Positions 54,379-63,494 of a stretch of DNA of 64,000 bases are shown piece by piece (position 1 is the stretch's first letter; every line of letters begins with the position of its first letter). The DNA is from Planctomycetaceae bacterium (lineage in GTDB: Bacteria > Planctomycetota > Planctomycetia > Planctomycetales > Planctomycetaceae), in the NCBI GenBank assembly GCA_021732785.1, contig JAKFUG010000026.1:80451-144450 (forward strand), given 5' to 3'. Made by a program: the position numbers and the translations under genes. The notes beneath the pieces are model-generated. The model was given only the letters and a program-made list of their open reading frames with translations. It did no database searches and was not told the DNA's origin.

Positions 54379-55974
54379 TCACTCCGGCAGCGGTTTGCCT
54401 TTGGTTTCCGGGGCGAACCAGATCACGACCATGCCCAGCAGGTAGATGACGATCACGTAGCTGCACGCGACGGCGTAACCCCCCTCGATTCCCGCCATCG
54501 ACTTCATTCCTTTCACCACGCCGAGCAGCGCCCCAACCTGCAACACTCCGACGGCGGAAATGATGCGGCCGAAATTGAAGCTGAAACCCTGACCGGTGGC
54601 GCGAATCCGCGTGGCGAACAATTCGGGTAGATAGAGCGGCAGCCAGCCATAAAACGACGCACTGATCGCTCCCACTAAGAACGAGTTCATCAGGAACAGC
54701 CACCCGAACTGCGACTGCAACTGAAAGAAGCCGAAGACCGCAATCAAGGATGCGAAGCACAGCAGGAAGTACGTCCAGCGTCGGCCCAACTTGTCACCGG
54801 TGAGGGCGGCGACGATTGTGCCAATGACGGCCCCGATCGACAGGAAGATCAGCGTGTATTCGCGCGGGTGAGCACCGATGGCCCCAATCGACGCGCGGAC
54901 TTCGGGAGTGGCGCGTTCCATCAGTTGAGCCGACCACGACGGAGCCATCTGTGTCGATCCCCACGTGCCGAGCAACGCCACGCCGCTGAGGGTCGCGCCG
55001 AACAACATGCGGGGAATCGCACCATGTGTCGACGCCGCATCCGGGTTTGCGGCCCGTTCCCGCGCGAGGTAACGAAACACCGGATACAGGTACCCGAAGG
55101 TGGCAATGGTGACTCCCAACAGAGTGCCAGTGGTCAGGATGGCGACATTCTTCGAGGTGACCCACACGTAGATCATCAACCCCGGTCCGCATGCCCCGAT
55201 GAGCACGCCAAAGAGGTCCACACTCGCCCAGTGGGTGGTCCCGCCGCGGGCTTGTTCTTCTTCCCACTTCTCGGACTCCGGGACAAAGATGCGGATCAGG
55301 AACGTCAGCAGCGCGGGCAAGACACCGAGCATCATCATCAGCCGCCAGCCTTTGAAGGCCACGAGCATGGCGACGGTCGATTCGGAAAGTCCCATCGAAG
55401 CGAGTGTGCTACCGAGCGTCACGAGAATGTTCGACAGCCCGATGCCGATTACGCCAACCAGTGCATACCCGGCATTGGCTGCGGCCCCGATCAATCCGGC
55501 CATCATCGCGCGGGATCGGTTCGGCCAGATTTCCATGACGAGGGCCACGCCGAGGGCCCACTCGCCTCCCATTCCCAGTGATGCGATGAAGCGTAACGCT
55601 CCCAACTGCAACGGCGATTGCGCCAAGCCGCAGAAGCCGGTGAACATCGCGTAGGTGGCGATGCTAAAACTCATCGCCCGGACGCGACCGATGCGGTCCC
55701 CGAGCCAGCCGAAGACCACACCGCCAGTCGCTGCACCGACCAGAAATGACGCAACAATAATGTTGAATACGAAGCCGATCTGCGATTCCTGCTCGGGAGA
55801 GGGTGGCCCGGCAGCAATTCCCAGCAAGTCCTGCACAGCGGCGCGACCGACCAGCGTAAAGACGCCCATCTCCGCGCCGTCGAACATCCAGCCGAGTAAC
55901 GCGGCAATCAGCGCCATCCATGCCCCGCGAGTTGCTGGAGCAGTCGTCACAGAAGCGGGGGACGGATGCGACAT
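54379..55974 (-). CDS. MFS transporter (AAHS/sugar-porter-like)
   Basis: This 531-residue transporter has about 12 hydrophobic segments and the MFS signature between the second and third helices (GWLGDRIGRVRAMSFS). The first helix reads LIAALLGWMFDGAEMGVFTL, with Asp and Glu typical of the aromatic-acid:H+ symporter and related groups. The chain ends FAPETKGKPLPE. It and the divergent gene at 56519-58030 share the GWLFD/GWMFD first helix and the ETKGKPLPE end, so they are paralogues. A solute such as an organic acid or sugar is likely; the identity cannot be read from sequence. Confidence 0.88.
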   Translation of the reverse strand: MSHPSPASVTTAPATRGAWMALIAALLGWMFDGAEMGVFTLVGRAAVQDLLGIAAGPPSPEQESQIGFVFNIIVASFLVGAATGGVVFGWLGDRIGRVRAMSFSIATYAMFTGFCGLAQSPLQLGALRFIASLGMGGEWALGVALVMEIWPNRSRAMMAGLIGAAANAGYALVGVIGIGLSNILVTLGSTLASMGLSESTVAMLVAFKGWRLMMMLGVLPALLTFLIRIFVPESEKWEEEQARGGTTHWASVDLFGVLIGACGPGLMIYVWVTSKNVAILTTGTLLGVTIATFGYLYPVFRYLARERAANPDAASTHGAIPRMLFGATLSGVALLGTWGSTQMAPSWSAQLMERATPEVRASIGAIGAHPREYTLIFLSIGAVIGTIVAALTGDKLGRRWTYFLLCFASLIAVFGFFQLQSQFGWLFLMNSFLVGAISASFYGWLPLYLPELFATRIRATGQGFSFNFGRIISAVGVLQVGALLGVVKGMKSMAGIEGGYAVACSYVIVIYLLGMVVIWFAPETKGKPLPE

Positions 55975-56518
55975 CCAGGGGGCCTCTCAACGATGTCATC
56001 ACACACAGACGCCCAGGGATTGCCATCCCTGGGAAGTTTTCCATTTCATACACACAGCGTCCGCGATTGTCGGTTGAGACCGAGGCAAACGCAATTCTCG
56101 GACGACGCACCCGGCCCGTCTTTTCGCCAGAATTCGGCCCGAAACCTCCGGACAACCGGGCTCGTCGCTTGCAGCCCCTCACGGATTCGAGTGTATTGAT
56201 GCACGGGAAACGCTTCGATTCCAAGCGAGTCGAACGAAATGGATCCCGGAGGGATCGCAGAAGGTAGCCGGGGGTTGAGCGCCAGCGATACCCCCGGAAC
56301 GGTGCGGAGAAGAATTGCACCCTGAAGGGATGCCAGAAGCCGTTGTTTCAACTCTTCTGGCATCCCTTCAGGATGCGTGCTGTCGACCGATCAGTTCCGG
56401 TGGTCTCTGCTTCGCGGCGACCACCGGCGACCCTCTGCGATCCCTTCGGGATCGATCCGCCCGAACCGCTCTGCCTCGGACCACAAGACCAACCCCCGCC
56501 GCCTGGGAGCCCCCCGCG
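55975..56518. other. Divergent promoter region with repeats
   Basis: About 540 bases between divergent MFS genes. The part from about 56230 to 56470 consists of short palindromic words (GGATCCCGGAGGGATC, GAAGGGATGCCAGAAG/CTTCTGGCATCCCTTC, GATCCCTTCGGGATC) that can form several hairpins. No gene is supported; promoters for both transporters should lie here. Confidence 0.5.
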
Positions 56519-58030
56519 ATGCACGGTATGGAAGAGTTTCGCTCTGATCCGAACGACCTGACACCCAACGGCAAAGCGTGGTGGCAGGAACTCAACCGCT
56601 ACCACTGGTTCGTGCTCGTCGTCGCGGCGCTGGGGTGGTTGTTTGATTGCCTCGACCAACAACTCTTTATTCTCGCGCGCCCCGCAGCCATGAGAGAACT
56701 CCTGCCGAAGCTCGATGACCCGGCGGCGTTCGAGCAATCGATCAAGATCTACGGCAATTATGCGACGTCCATCTTCCTCGCCGGCTGGGCACTGGGCGGC
56801 GTGGTCTTCGGGATGCTCGGCGACCGCTGGGGTCGCGCGAAGACGATGATGATCACGATTCTGCTCTACTCGGCGTTTACCGGGCTCAGTGCACTGTCGA
56901 CCGGCTTTTGGGACTTCGCATTCTATCGATTTCTGACGGGGCTCGGCGTCGGGGGCGAGTTCGCCGTCGGCGTCGCGCTGGTGGCCGAAGTGATGCCCGC
57001 TCGTGCGCGACCAAGATGTCTTTCGGTGCTCCAAGCTCTGTCGGCGCTCGGCAATATGAGCGCGGCATTCATCAATCTGGGATTGGGAGTCGCGGAGGAA
57101 CACGGGCTGGTGAGCAGTCCTTGGCGCATCATGTTTCTGATTGGTGCCGTGCCGGCGCTGCTCGCGGTGGTCATTCGCCGCCGACTGAAAGAACCAGAAC
57201 AATGGCAGCAAGCCCGACGTGATGACGTGATCACCAAGCAACTCGGTTCATACACCGAGCTCTTCCGCACACCGATCTGGCGGAAGCACGCCCTGCTGGG
57301 ACTGGTGCTGGCCTGTTCCGGCGTCATCGGCTTATGGGCGGTCGGCTTCTTCACCCCCGACCTGATGCGGCGGGTGCAACGCAAGGGTGTCGCCCAGCAG
57401 GTGTACTCCGAACGAATCGCGCGTGCTGGCAGCGATACCACCTTAATTGAGAATCTGAAAACGTTGAGTGAGCTCGAAAATCAGAAGTCGCCGAAAGTCC
57501 CCGAAGAACTCCTGGCGTTGAAGAAGGAAGTCGATCCGGCGATCAATGGGCGCTTGTCGAAATGGGGCAGTTATACGTCGCTGGTGATCAATATCGGCGC
57601 GTTCTTTGGGATGTTCGGCTTCGGCTGGCTTTCCGAACGAATCGGTCGCAAGCCGACGTTCGCGATGGCCTTCGTCGCGGCGTTCCTGAGTACCGCCAGT
57701 GTGTTCTGGTTCCTGCGCGACTTCACTCAACTCTTCTGGCTTGTCCCGCTGATGGGCTTCTGCCAGTTGTCACTGTTCGCGGGCTATGCGATGTACTTCC
57801 CCGAACTCTTCCCGACGCGGTTGCGATCCACCGGGACGAGCTTCTGCTACAACGTCGGACGGTTCGTGGCAGCGATTGGACCGATCATCCAGGCGGAGTT
57901 AATCAAGCTCTTCGCCGAGCAGGAAGAATCACTTCGTTACGCCGGAGTGGTGATGAGCGTCGTCTTCCTGATGGGCCTGCTCGTCCTGCCGTTCCTGCCC
58001 GAAACGAAAGGCAAACCCTTGCCGGAATAG
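56519..58030 (+). CDS. MFS transporter (AAHS/sugar-porter-like), divergent paralogue
   Basis: This 503-residue transporter has about 12 hydrophobic segments. It has the MFS signature GMLGDRWGRAKTMMIT, first helix FVLVVAALGWLFDCLDQQLF, the central-loop repeat of the signature (GWLSERIGRKPTFA), and end LPETKGKPLPE. A helical insertion of about 90 residues between helices 6 and 7 (LMRRVQRKGVAQQVYSERIA onward) is longer than usual. I chose ATG 56519, after GGGAG; 56528 is possible. The longer frame upstream runs through repeat sequence. It diverges from its paralogue at 54379-55974. Confidence 0.88.
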   Translation: MHGMEEFRSDPNDLTPNGKAWWQELNRYHWFVLVVAALGWLFDCLDQQLFILARPAAMRELLPKLDDPAAFEQSIKIYGNYATSIFLAGWALGGVVFGMLGDRWGRAKTMMITILLYSAFTGLSALSTGFWDFAFYRFLTGLGVGGEFAVGVALVAEVMPARARPRCLSVLQALSALGNMSAAFINLGLGVAEEHGLVSSPWRIMFLIGAVPALLAVVIRRRLKEPEQWQQARRDDVITKQLGSYTELFRTPIWRKHALLGLVLACSGVIGLWAVGFFTPDLMRRVQRKGVAQQVYSERIARAGSDTTLIENLKTLSELENQKSPKVPEELLALKKEVDPAINGRLSKWGSYTSLVINIGAFFGMFGFGWLSERIGRKPTFAMAFVAAFLSTASVFWFLRDFTQLFWLVPLMGFCQLSLFAGYAMYFPELFPTRLRSTGTSFCYNVGRFVAAIGPIIQAELIKLFAEQEESLRYAGVVMSVVFLMGLLVLPFLPETKGKPLPE

Positions 58031-58038
58031 GGTGGCGA

Positions 58039-58725
58039 TCACCCCCCGGCCGGGGCGGTCTTCAGGGCGTCCAGTTGTTCCAGCAGCGCCTTCACCGACG
58101 GGCGATCGGCGAGGGATTCACCGACGTACGCAAACCGCACGGCACCCGTTCCATCGATAATGTACGTCGCGGGCCTGGAAAGATCCTTGCGGATGCCGAG
58201 CACATCGACCGCCTTCAAGCCGATGTCGACCAGGAGCGGAAACGGCGGGACTTTGTCCGCGGGCAAAGCACTGAACTGGTTAACGCGCGCCAAGAAATCG
58301 CCGAGTTTGGGGGTCTCTTCCGGTTTATCGAGGGGATAGATCACCACGACTTCCGCATCCCGCTTCTGGAATTCCGCATAGTTGGCAATCAGCCGCGAGG
58401 TCTGCGTCGAGCAATACGGACAAATCGCCCCGTTGTAGCCCCGCGTGAAAACGGCGATGAGATTCTTCCCATGGGCGAGTTCCTTCAGCGTGACGGTTTT
58501 TCCATCCGCCGTTGTGAGGGGAACGGTCGCAAAATCCTCCGCGGGAGCCGTCTGCGGGGTCACGTGATCCGAAAAGACGATCATGCTCGGGTCGACACCG
58601 TAATCACCATAGCCGGCGGGCATCGTTGTCACAGGTGCGGCACCATTCGGCGGGACACTCGCTTGCGAACAGCCCACCAGCGCGGCGACCATCCCCCAAA
58701 TCATTCCCATTGGCCAGCTTTTCAT
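58039..58725 (-). CDS. AhpC/TSA-type redoxin lipoprotein
   Basis: This 228-residue protein has a lipoprotein signal with lipobox LVGC (Cys19), so it is probably anchored in a membrane facing the periplasm. The thioredoxin-fold domain (about 65-215) has NGAICPYCSTQ with Cys102 and Cys105, the position of the peroxidatic cysteine in peroxiredoxin-like proteins of the AhpC/TSA group. The PATYIIDGTGAVRFAYVG strand is also typical. It could reduce peroxides or act as a thiol oxidoreductase. It is convergent with the MFS gene, ending 8 bases from it. Confidence 0.85.
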   Translation of the reverse strand: MKSWPMGMIWGMVAALVGCSQASVPPNGAAPVTTMPAGYGDYGVDPSMIVFSDHVTPQTAPAEDFATVPLTTADGKTVTLKELAHGKNLIAVFTRGYNGAICPYCSTQTSRLIANYAEFQKRDAEVVVIYPLDKPEETPKLGDFLARVNQFSALPADKVPPFPLLVDIGLKAVDVLGIRKDLSRPATYIIDGTGAVRFAYVGESLADRPSVKALLEQLDALKTAPAGG

Positions 58726-58971
58726 GACAGTCCCTCCGCGCGGTCGATTTTTACCGAATTGTCGTGTCCGACATCATATCCACATCGCCGCCGAATCTCG
58801 TGATGGGGAGCCGTTTTCGCGAAGTATGGGTTGCGACGCATTGATCCACAGGGAGCGGGGAGATGATTGAGAGGGGCTTCCGAAACGAATTGCCCCTTGG
58901 TCCCGGTGACGGCGGACTATACCATAGAGGGGGACGCAGACTGCGGTTTTGCCTGACGGAGAAGACGGCCG

Positions 58972-59238
58972 ATGACCCCGATCATCATTGCCTGCCCGGC
59001 GTGTGGACGCGAATTGAAGATTCGCGACCGCAATCTGCTGGGCCGCAAGGGAAAGTGTCCCAAATGCGGACACTCATTCCTGATGGAAGAGCCCGCCGAA
59101 GTCGTCACTCTGTACGCCGATTGTACGCCGATCGCTTCTGAATTGGTTAAGGACTCCCAACCAGTTCAGAAAGCATCAAATGCGAAAAGTCATTCAAACC
59201 ACCGGCGTTACGAAACCGAATTCCCGACGCGATTCTGA
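58972..59238 (+). CDS. Zinc-ribbon protein, apparently truncated at the element boundary
   Basis: This 88-residue frame starts MTPIIIACPACGRELKIRDR with a complete MJ0042-like ribbon (CPAC and CPKC). In planctomycetes such ribbons normally head much longer proteins. Here the frame loses protein-like character after about residue 60 and overlaps the recombinase start (59180) by 59 bases. The simplest reading is that element insertion cut the original gene; the rest was not found to the right of the element. A genuine short protein is possible. Confidence 0.6.
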   Translation: MTPIIIACPACGRELKIRDRNLLGRKGKCPKCGHSFLMEEPAEVVTLYADCTPIASELVKDSQPVQKASNAKSHSNHRRYETEFPTRF

Positions 59239-60418
59239 ACGCTTCCCGCTTTACCGGCACAAATCTGGCAACTACGCGAAAAAAGTCCGCGGGCGAGTCA
59301 TTTATTTCGGGAAGGACCGGCAAGCGGCTTTCTTGAAATGGATTGAACAGAGAGACGATCTGCTCGCAGGACGGATCGCACGCCCAAAACAAGAGACGGT
59401 CGACATCACGCTCTCTGCGGCATGTGACGCATTGCTGTGTCAAAAGCAATCTCTTGTCGAGTCTGGCGAACTCTCGCTGCGGACGTTGAAAGACTACCGG
59501 CTTACCGTCAAACGCCTGATCGATCATTTCGGCCCGCAACGGTTTCTCACTGACTTACGGCCGGTCGACTTTATGCCGTTCCGTGCGGCCTGTGCTGTAA
59601 ATCATTCCGCGGTGACGACTGGCAACATACTGCGTTACGTTCGGGCGATTTTTCGGTTCGCATACGATCAAGATTTGATCGATCGGCCGATCAAATTCGG
59701 TAAAGCACTTGCCCTACCGTCACAAGCAACCGTCCGTGCTGAGAGAAACGAACGCGGCCCGCTGATGTTTTCATCGAACGAAATCCGTCAAATGCTGGAC
59801 GGCATGAAGCGCACAGCGGAAACGGGTGAAGCGGCACACCTGTCGGGATCATCACCGGTTTTACGGGCGATGATTCTACTCGCGATCAACTGCGGATTCG
59901 GTCAAACGGATTGTTCGCGTCTAACGTTTCGGCACATCGATCTTGAATCTGGATGGCATACCTTTCCGCGACCGAAAACGAGCGAGAAACGGCGATGTCC
60001 GCTCTGGCCAGAGACGGTTGCGGCCATCCGCGAGTACCTGAAAATCCGCGTAACGCCGCGTGACTCTCAACTCTCCGACCGCGTGTTTCTGACCTATTCC
60101 GGACTGGAGTTCGTGAGAGTGAAACAAACGGACGTTGACGGAGAATCGCGAATCACGCCGATTGATGTCGTCGGACGGGTGTTCGTAAAACTGCTGAAGA
60201 AACTCAATATGAAGCGGTTTGGTGTATCGTTCTACAGTCTACGCCGAACGTTCCGAACAATTGCCGATGAAGTTAACGACCAGCCTGCGATTTCGCTCGT
60301 CATGGGACATTCTGCAAAAGCCGACGATATGGCGGCACGCTATCGCCAATCAATCAGCGACGAACGGCTGAAAGTGGTCTCTGATTACGTTCGGAATTGG
60401 CTGTTTGGCACATGCTGA
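59180..60418 (+). CDS. Tyrosine recombinase/integrase with altered catalytic residues
   Basis: This 412-residue protein has the phage-integrase layout: an N-terminal arm-binding-like segment (FPLYRHKSGNYAKKVRGRVIYF), a SAM-like core-binding domain (about 75-180) and a C-terminal catalytic domain. Catalytic motifs: the first Arg of box I is replaced (NCGFGQTD, Gly241 where Arg is expected). HxLR reads YSLR (Tyr352 for His, Arg355 present). GHSAK gives His377, and Tyr388 is the likely nucleophile. So two of the usual residues differ, a trait I recall from a large planctomycete integrase group. Activity cannot be assumed. The start overlaps the zinc-ribbon gene. Confidence 0.85.
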   Translation: MRKVIQTTGVTKPNSRRDSERFPLYRHKSGNYAKKVRGRVIYFGKDRQAAFLKWIEQRDDLLAGRIARPKQETVDITLSAACDALLCQKQSLVESGELSLRTLKDYRLTVKRLIDHFGPQRFLTDLRPVDFMPFRAACAVNHSAVTTGNILRYVRAIFRFAYDQDLIDRPIKFGKALALPSQATVRAERNERGPLMFSSNEIRQMLDGMKRTAETGEAAHLSGSSPVLRAMILLAINCGFGQTDCSRLTFRHIDLESGWHTFPRPKTSEKRRCPLWPETVAAIREYLKIRVTPRDSQLSDRVFLTYSGLEFVRVKQTDVDGESRITPIDVVGRVFVKLLKKLNMKRFGVSFYSLRRTFRTIADEVNDQPAISLVMGHSAKADDMAARYRQSISDERLKVVSDYVRNWLFGTC

Positions 60419-61630
60419 TTCGCCTTCCTTCCGCCGACGAAAAACCGCCCGCACCGAAATCGATGAGGGCGGCTTGTGATCCGAATTTGAGATTACGTGA
60501 AGTTCTCAGTCGGGACCGGCGATCGCGGTAAGTTGCCGTTGAAAGCCGGTAGGTATGCACCGTCGATTTGTGCCGTATGAAGTCGCCACAGTCACGTTCG
60601 AGTTCGTGCTGTTCTGATGCGGTTTTCTTCTGCATCACCGGCGTGAAGCACAGCACGGGGAGCCAACCAACCGATTCCCAGTGCTGTGAAGCCGCCGATC
60701 ATCACTCGCCGAAACAATCTGTCAGGATCGGCGGTCAACGGTGGCCGTAACTGGTGCGGAGAAAATCGCTCCGCTAACTTTCACTGTCAGAACTGATCAG
60801 AAGTTCGACAGCACTTTCAGCGACACAAGCCAACCGCGGAATGTTACATGCGCGTTGCAGGTGCCTTTCTGCAATCGTTGTGCAGACTTGTGTAAATGGC
60901 GACACATTATGTGTTTACGATCGGCCCGACACACTGTTTCAACTGCTCTGCCAGTGATCGACAGCACATTCCTACATGCACATCGACGGCACATGTCGTT
61001 TATTGGCAATGCGTTGCGACAATATTGAGTTAAAACACACAGTCGATTCGCCAGCGAGCATGTGTCATGATTCACCGCCGTTGATTTTGTTTATGGGAGT
61101 CCGTTGACAGCATTTCCACATGAGCACCATCTCAAATCGACGTAACATATTTCGCAACAGTGATTAACGACACGAATCGTCAGTTTGTAGTCGCCGTGTG
61201 GCACAGTAACCCGAATTCCGAGTTGAAACAGTCTGCGATTCACCACAAACGCACAGCATCGCGTTTGAGGCGTCTGGCTGCGATTCTGCCGCGCCTTTTC
61301 GTTCCGCATGACTCGAACGTCATCCTGCGGCGAAAGCCCGCCACAGGCGATTCTATGCGATTCCCGTCTTTCAGTTTGTATCGGAAGATTCGGCGGCACA
61401 GGTCGGGACTCTCGTCAGCAAGCTATCACTTGCTCGCTTCCGTGTGCCGTTCGGCGGTTTTTTATTGTTTCCCCGATGGTTGACGGCACATATTGAGAGT
61501 TAACCTCTGCAACTGCTGTAAAGATGATCCAGATTCGAGCAGAGTGTTATAGTACCGAACAGTGAATAGAGAGTAATAGAACTCTATTAAGCTTTCTGCC
61601 AACTCCCACCCTCAACCAACTCCCACCCTT
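60419..61630. other. Non-coding core of the element with repeated short words
   Basis: About 1.2 kb with no supported gene, clearly AT-richer than its surroundings. The words CGACAGCAC, CGACACA and CGACGGCACAT recur on the plus strand (near 60796, 60819, 60900, 60929, 60958, 60984, 61483). A longer pair, CAATATTGAGTTAA (about 61019) and CATATTGAGAGTTAA (about 61489), stands near both ends. This resembles iterons of a replication origin or binding sites for the recombinase; neither is shown. Confidence 0.45.
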
Positions 61631-62968
61631 TTACATACGTGTTTTTATGATATCATTTTCAACTGTGATCGGCGGTGTAACACCCTCTTTTCGGAAGGCA
61701 TTGTAAATCGCGTCTGCGGCAATTTGCACATCGGACGGCAAAACCATCACGGAATCGTGAATCGTGCCTACAAACGCATCCTGTGCGGTCACAGAGAGTA
61801 ATTCCGCCGCTACTCCGTCAATCATCAATTCCCGTTCGAGTTTCTGAAGTTCGCGAGCACAGTTTGTGTAATCGTCCGCCTTCAGACTCTCCACACGTTC
61901 TGCGACGGTCGGGAATGTTCGTTTCATCCAGTGATCGATAAATGTGACTTCCGGTGCTGGACGACTCCGCGGGTTTCGGAACTGCCACCACATCGCATTT
62001 TGTTTCGCGTCATCTCGCGACCAGTTGCCGAATTCGCTCACACTCTCCGCGGCGATTGTTTCGTAAAGCTGGCCACTCTCGACCAAATCCAGAAACATCC
62101 GTGTGTCGCTGGTGGATCGATAACGATGTGCCAGCAAGCCGATTAGTAAAAACTGGCAGTTGGCAACGTCGATATTCACAAGCGGCTGGCCATCGAACCG
62201 GAGAAACCGCCGATACGTCGACCGGATGTTAGAAAGCGGCGTGTGAACCCGTCCGCCGAATGTGTCGCGAACCATCCAAACTTGACCGGTTGCGAAAGTG
62301 ATGATGCTATCGAGCAATTGAAGTTGCTGCGTGTAGCTTAACGGAGATTCTCCCGACTGTGCCTCACGGCGTGCTTCCGCCATCGCTGCACGGTGGTCAA
62401 TCCGTAATCTCGATAGCCGATTGAATAAGGAACATTCGACCGGTTTGGGTTCTTTAATCATCCCGTCGAACGATGGGTTTCGGAGTTTCTCAATCATCGT
62501 TTTCGTTTGTGGCTGATAGCACGCGAAACCCGATGCCATCGCTTCATCTGTAAACTTCAGATGTGCAGCATGTCGACCGACACATGCTCGTTTCGTCTCG
62601 ACAATTATTCCCGCGTCGGCGGACTGGCAAAACGTGTCGGAAAGGAAGTTTGTGTTGACGAGTCTCGACAGCCACACATTGCTGACCGGAGCGGCGGCGT
62701 ACGTTTTCTGATGATTCAGCTTGTGTTTCTGTTTCCGGGTTCGTGCCTTTCGCAATCTCTTCAGATGATCATTCTGTAAGCAGATGCGGGCTTGATGGGA
62801 GTACGCCGCCAGTCGATCTTGATTCGGTTTATTCGAGTCCGCAAATGTGTCGGAATCCAACAACATCTGCGGTACAAGCAGAATCGGACCGTCGATCGTT
62901 TCGGGAAGCGTTACTGACAGAATGGGCGCAAGAGGACGCATTTGCGTGAGGGTTGCCGCTGGCATGTG
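61631..62968 (-). CDS. Family-A DNA polymerase-like palm-domain protein of a mobile element
   Basis: The C-terminal half of this 445-residue protein carries three motifs in PolA order. Motif A-like is LVNIDVANCQFLLIG with Asp267. Motif B-like is RDDAKQNAMWW, giving R-x3-K at Arg318 and Lys322. Motif C-like is GTIHDSVMVL with His404-Asp405 and Ser in place of the usual Glu. The N-terminal 200 residues are basic and Cys/His-poor, with no 3'-5' exonuclease signature. Related proteins occur in mobile elements of other phyla, to my recollection. It may replicate the element or prime synthesis. Start: ATG 62968 (62941 possible); the frame from TTG 63001 is less likely. It is convergent with the recombinase. 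Confidence 0.6.
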   Translation of the reverse strand, partial: HMPAATLTQMRPLAPILSVTLPETIDGPILLVPQMLLDSDTFADSNKPNQDRLAAYSHQARICLQNDHLKRLRKARTRKQKHKLNHQKTYAAAPVSNVWLSRLVNTNFLSDTFCQSADAGIIVETKRACVGRHAAHLKFTDEAMASGFACYQPQTKTMIEKLRNPSFDGMIKEPKPVECSLFNRLSRLRIDHRAAMAEARREAQSGESPLSYTQQLQLLDSIITFATGQVWMVRDTFGGRVHTPLSNIRSTYRRFLRFDGQPLVNIDVANCQFLLIGLLAHRYRSTSDTRMFLDLVESGQLYETIAAESVSEFGNWSRDDAKQNAMWWQFRNPRSRPAPEVTFIDHWMKRTFPTVAERVESLKADDYTNCARELQKLERELMIDGVAAELLSVTAQDAFVGTIHDSVMVLPSDVQIAADAIYNAFRKEGVTPPITVENDIIKTRM

Positions 62969-63494
62969 AAGTCTCTGAAAGTTGAAAAACGCAACTTGCA
63001 AAACTTACTGCCGAACGTTCGGCGAACTGCCAGAATCGCGGCTGACGGCGAGCGGTGGTTGCTCAATTCCGAAAGCACATGTGATATGGCGGATACTATA
63101 CCACAGGATGCGATTACACGTCAAACGGTATTTCCGTGATGTCCGCGTTTTTGCGTGACCAATTCATTCACTGAATGACAAGCGGCGGTCGCATGCTTGC
63201 ACAATTGTCCACAAAATCACTCCGATGCCGATTGATGCCGTTTTTATTCATTGATTGAAGCGGCAACAAAATGGGCGATGCAGTTTGCTTTCCGCACGCC
63301 ATTGGTAATGGCACTGTTGGGAATAGGTAGAGACACGAAAAACGTGTTCGAAACACGGACTTTTCAAGGGAAAATGGCTTACATTTACGAAAGGAACTAT
63401 TGTTGTTGGGGGGGGCTGCAATCTGGATGTTATCATCTTTTTGCTTTCGATCCCGCCAAAAATGCCTTCCTTCCAAAACGACAGGGCCAACGAG
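62969..63494. other. Right flank of the element, no gene supported
   Basis: About 520 AT-richer bases. They should include the polymerase-like gene's promoter, the right end of the element and the promoter of the DUF1559 gene. A possible end is ACCAATTC at 63158. Around 63384-63416 an AT-rich, then G-rich (GGGGGGGG) stretch precedes the DUF1559 gene. Confidence 0.4.

Larger units (their letters stand above)
59140..63165. mobile_element. Probable integrated element with recombinase and polymerase-like genes
   Basis: A tyrosine recombinase gene, a 1.2 kb AT-richer non-coding stretch and a convergent polymerase-like gene form a block unlike the flanking GC-rich host DNA. The left side interrupts a zinc-ribbon gene. 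An 8-base inverted match (GAATTGGT at 59140, ACCAATTC at 63158) may mark ends but could be chance. Boundaries are approximate. Confidence 0.45.

Noticed and set aside
61091..61483. Overlapping frames on both strands in the element core
   Set aside because: Neither has recognisable motifs, and both lie in a repeat-containing AT-rich stretch.
59140..63165. Eight-base inverted match as definite element ends
   Set aside because: GAATTGGT/ACCAATTC over 4 kb can occur by chance and no longer terminal repeat was found, so the ends are left approximate.
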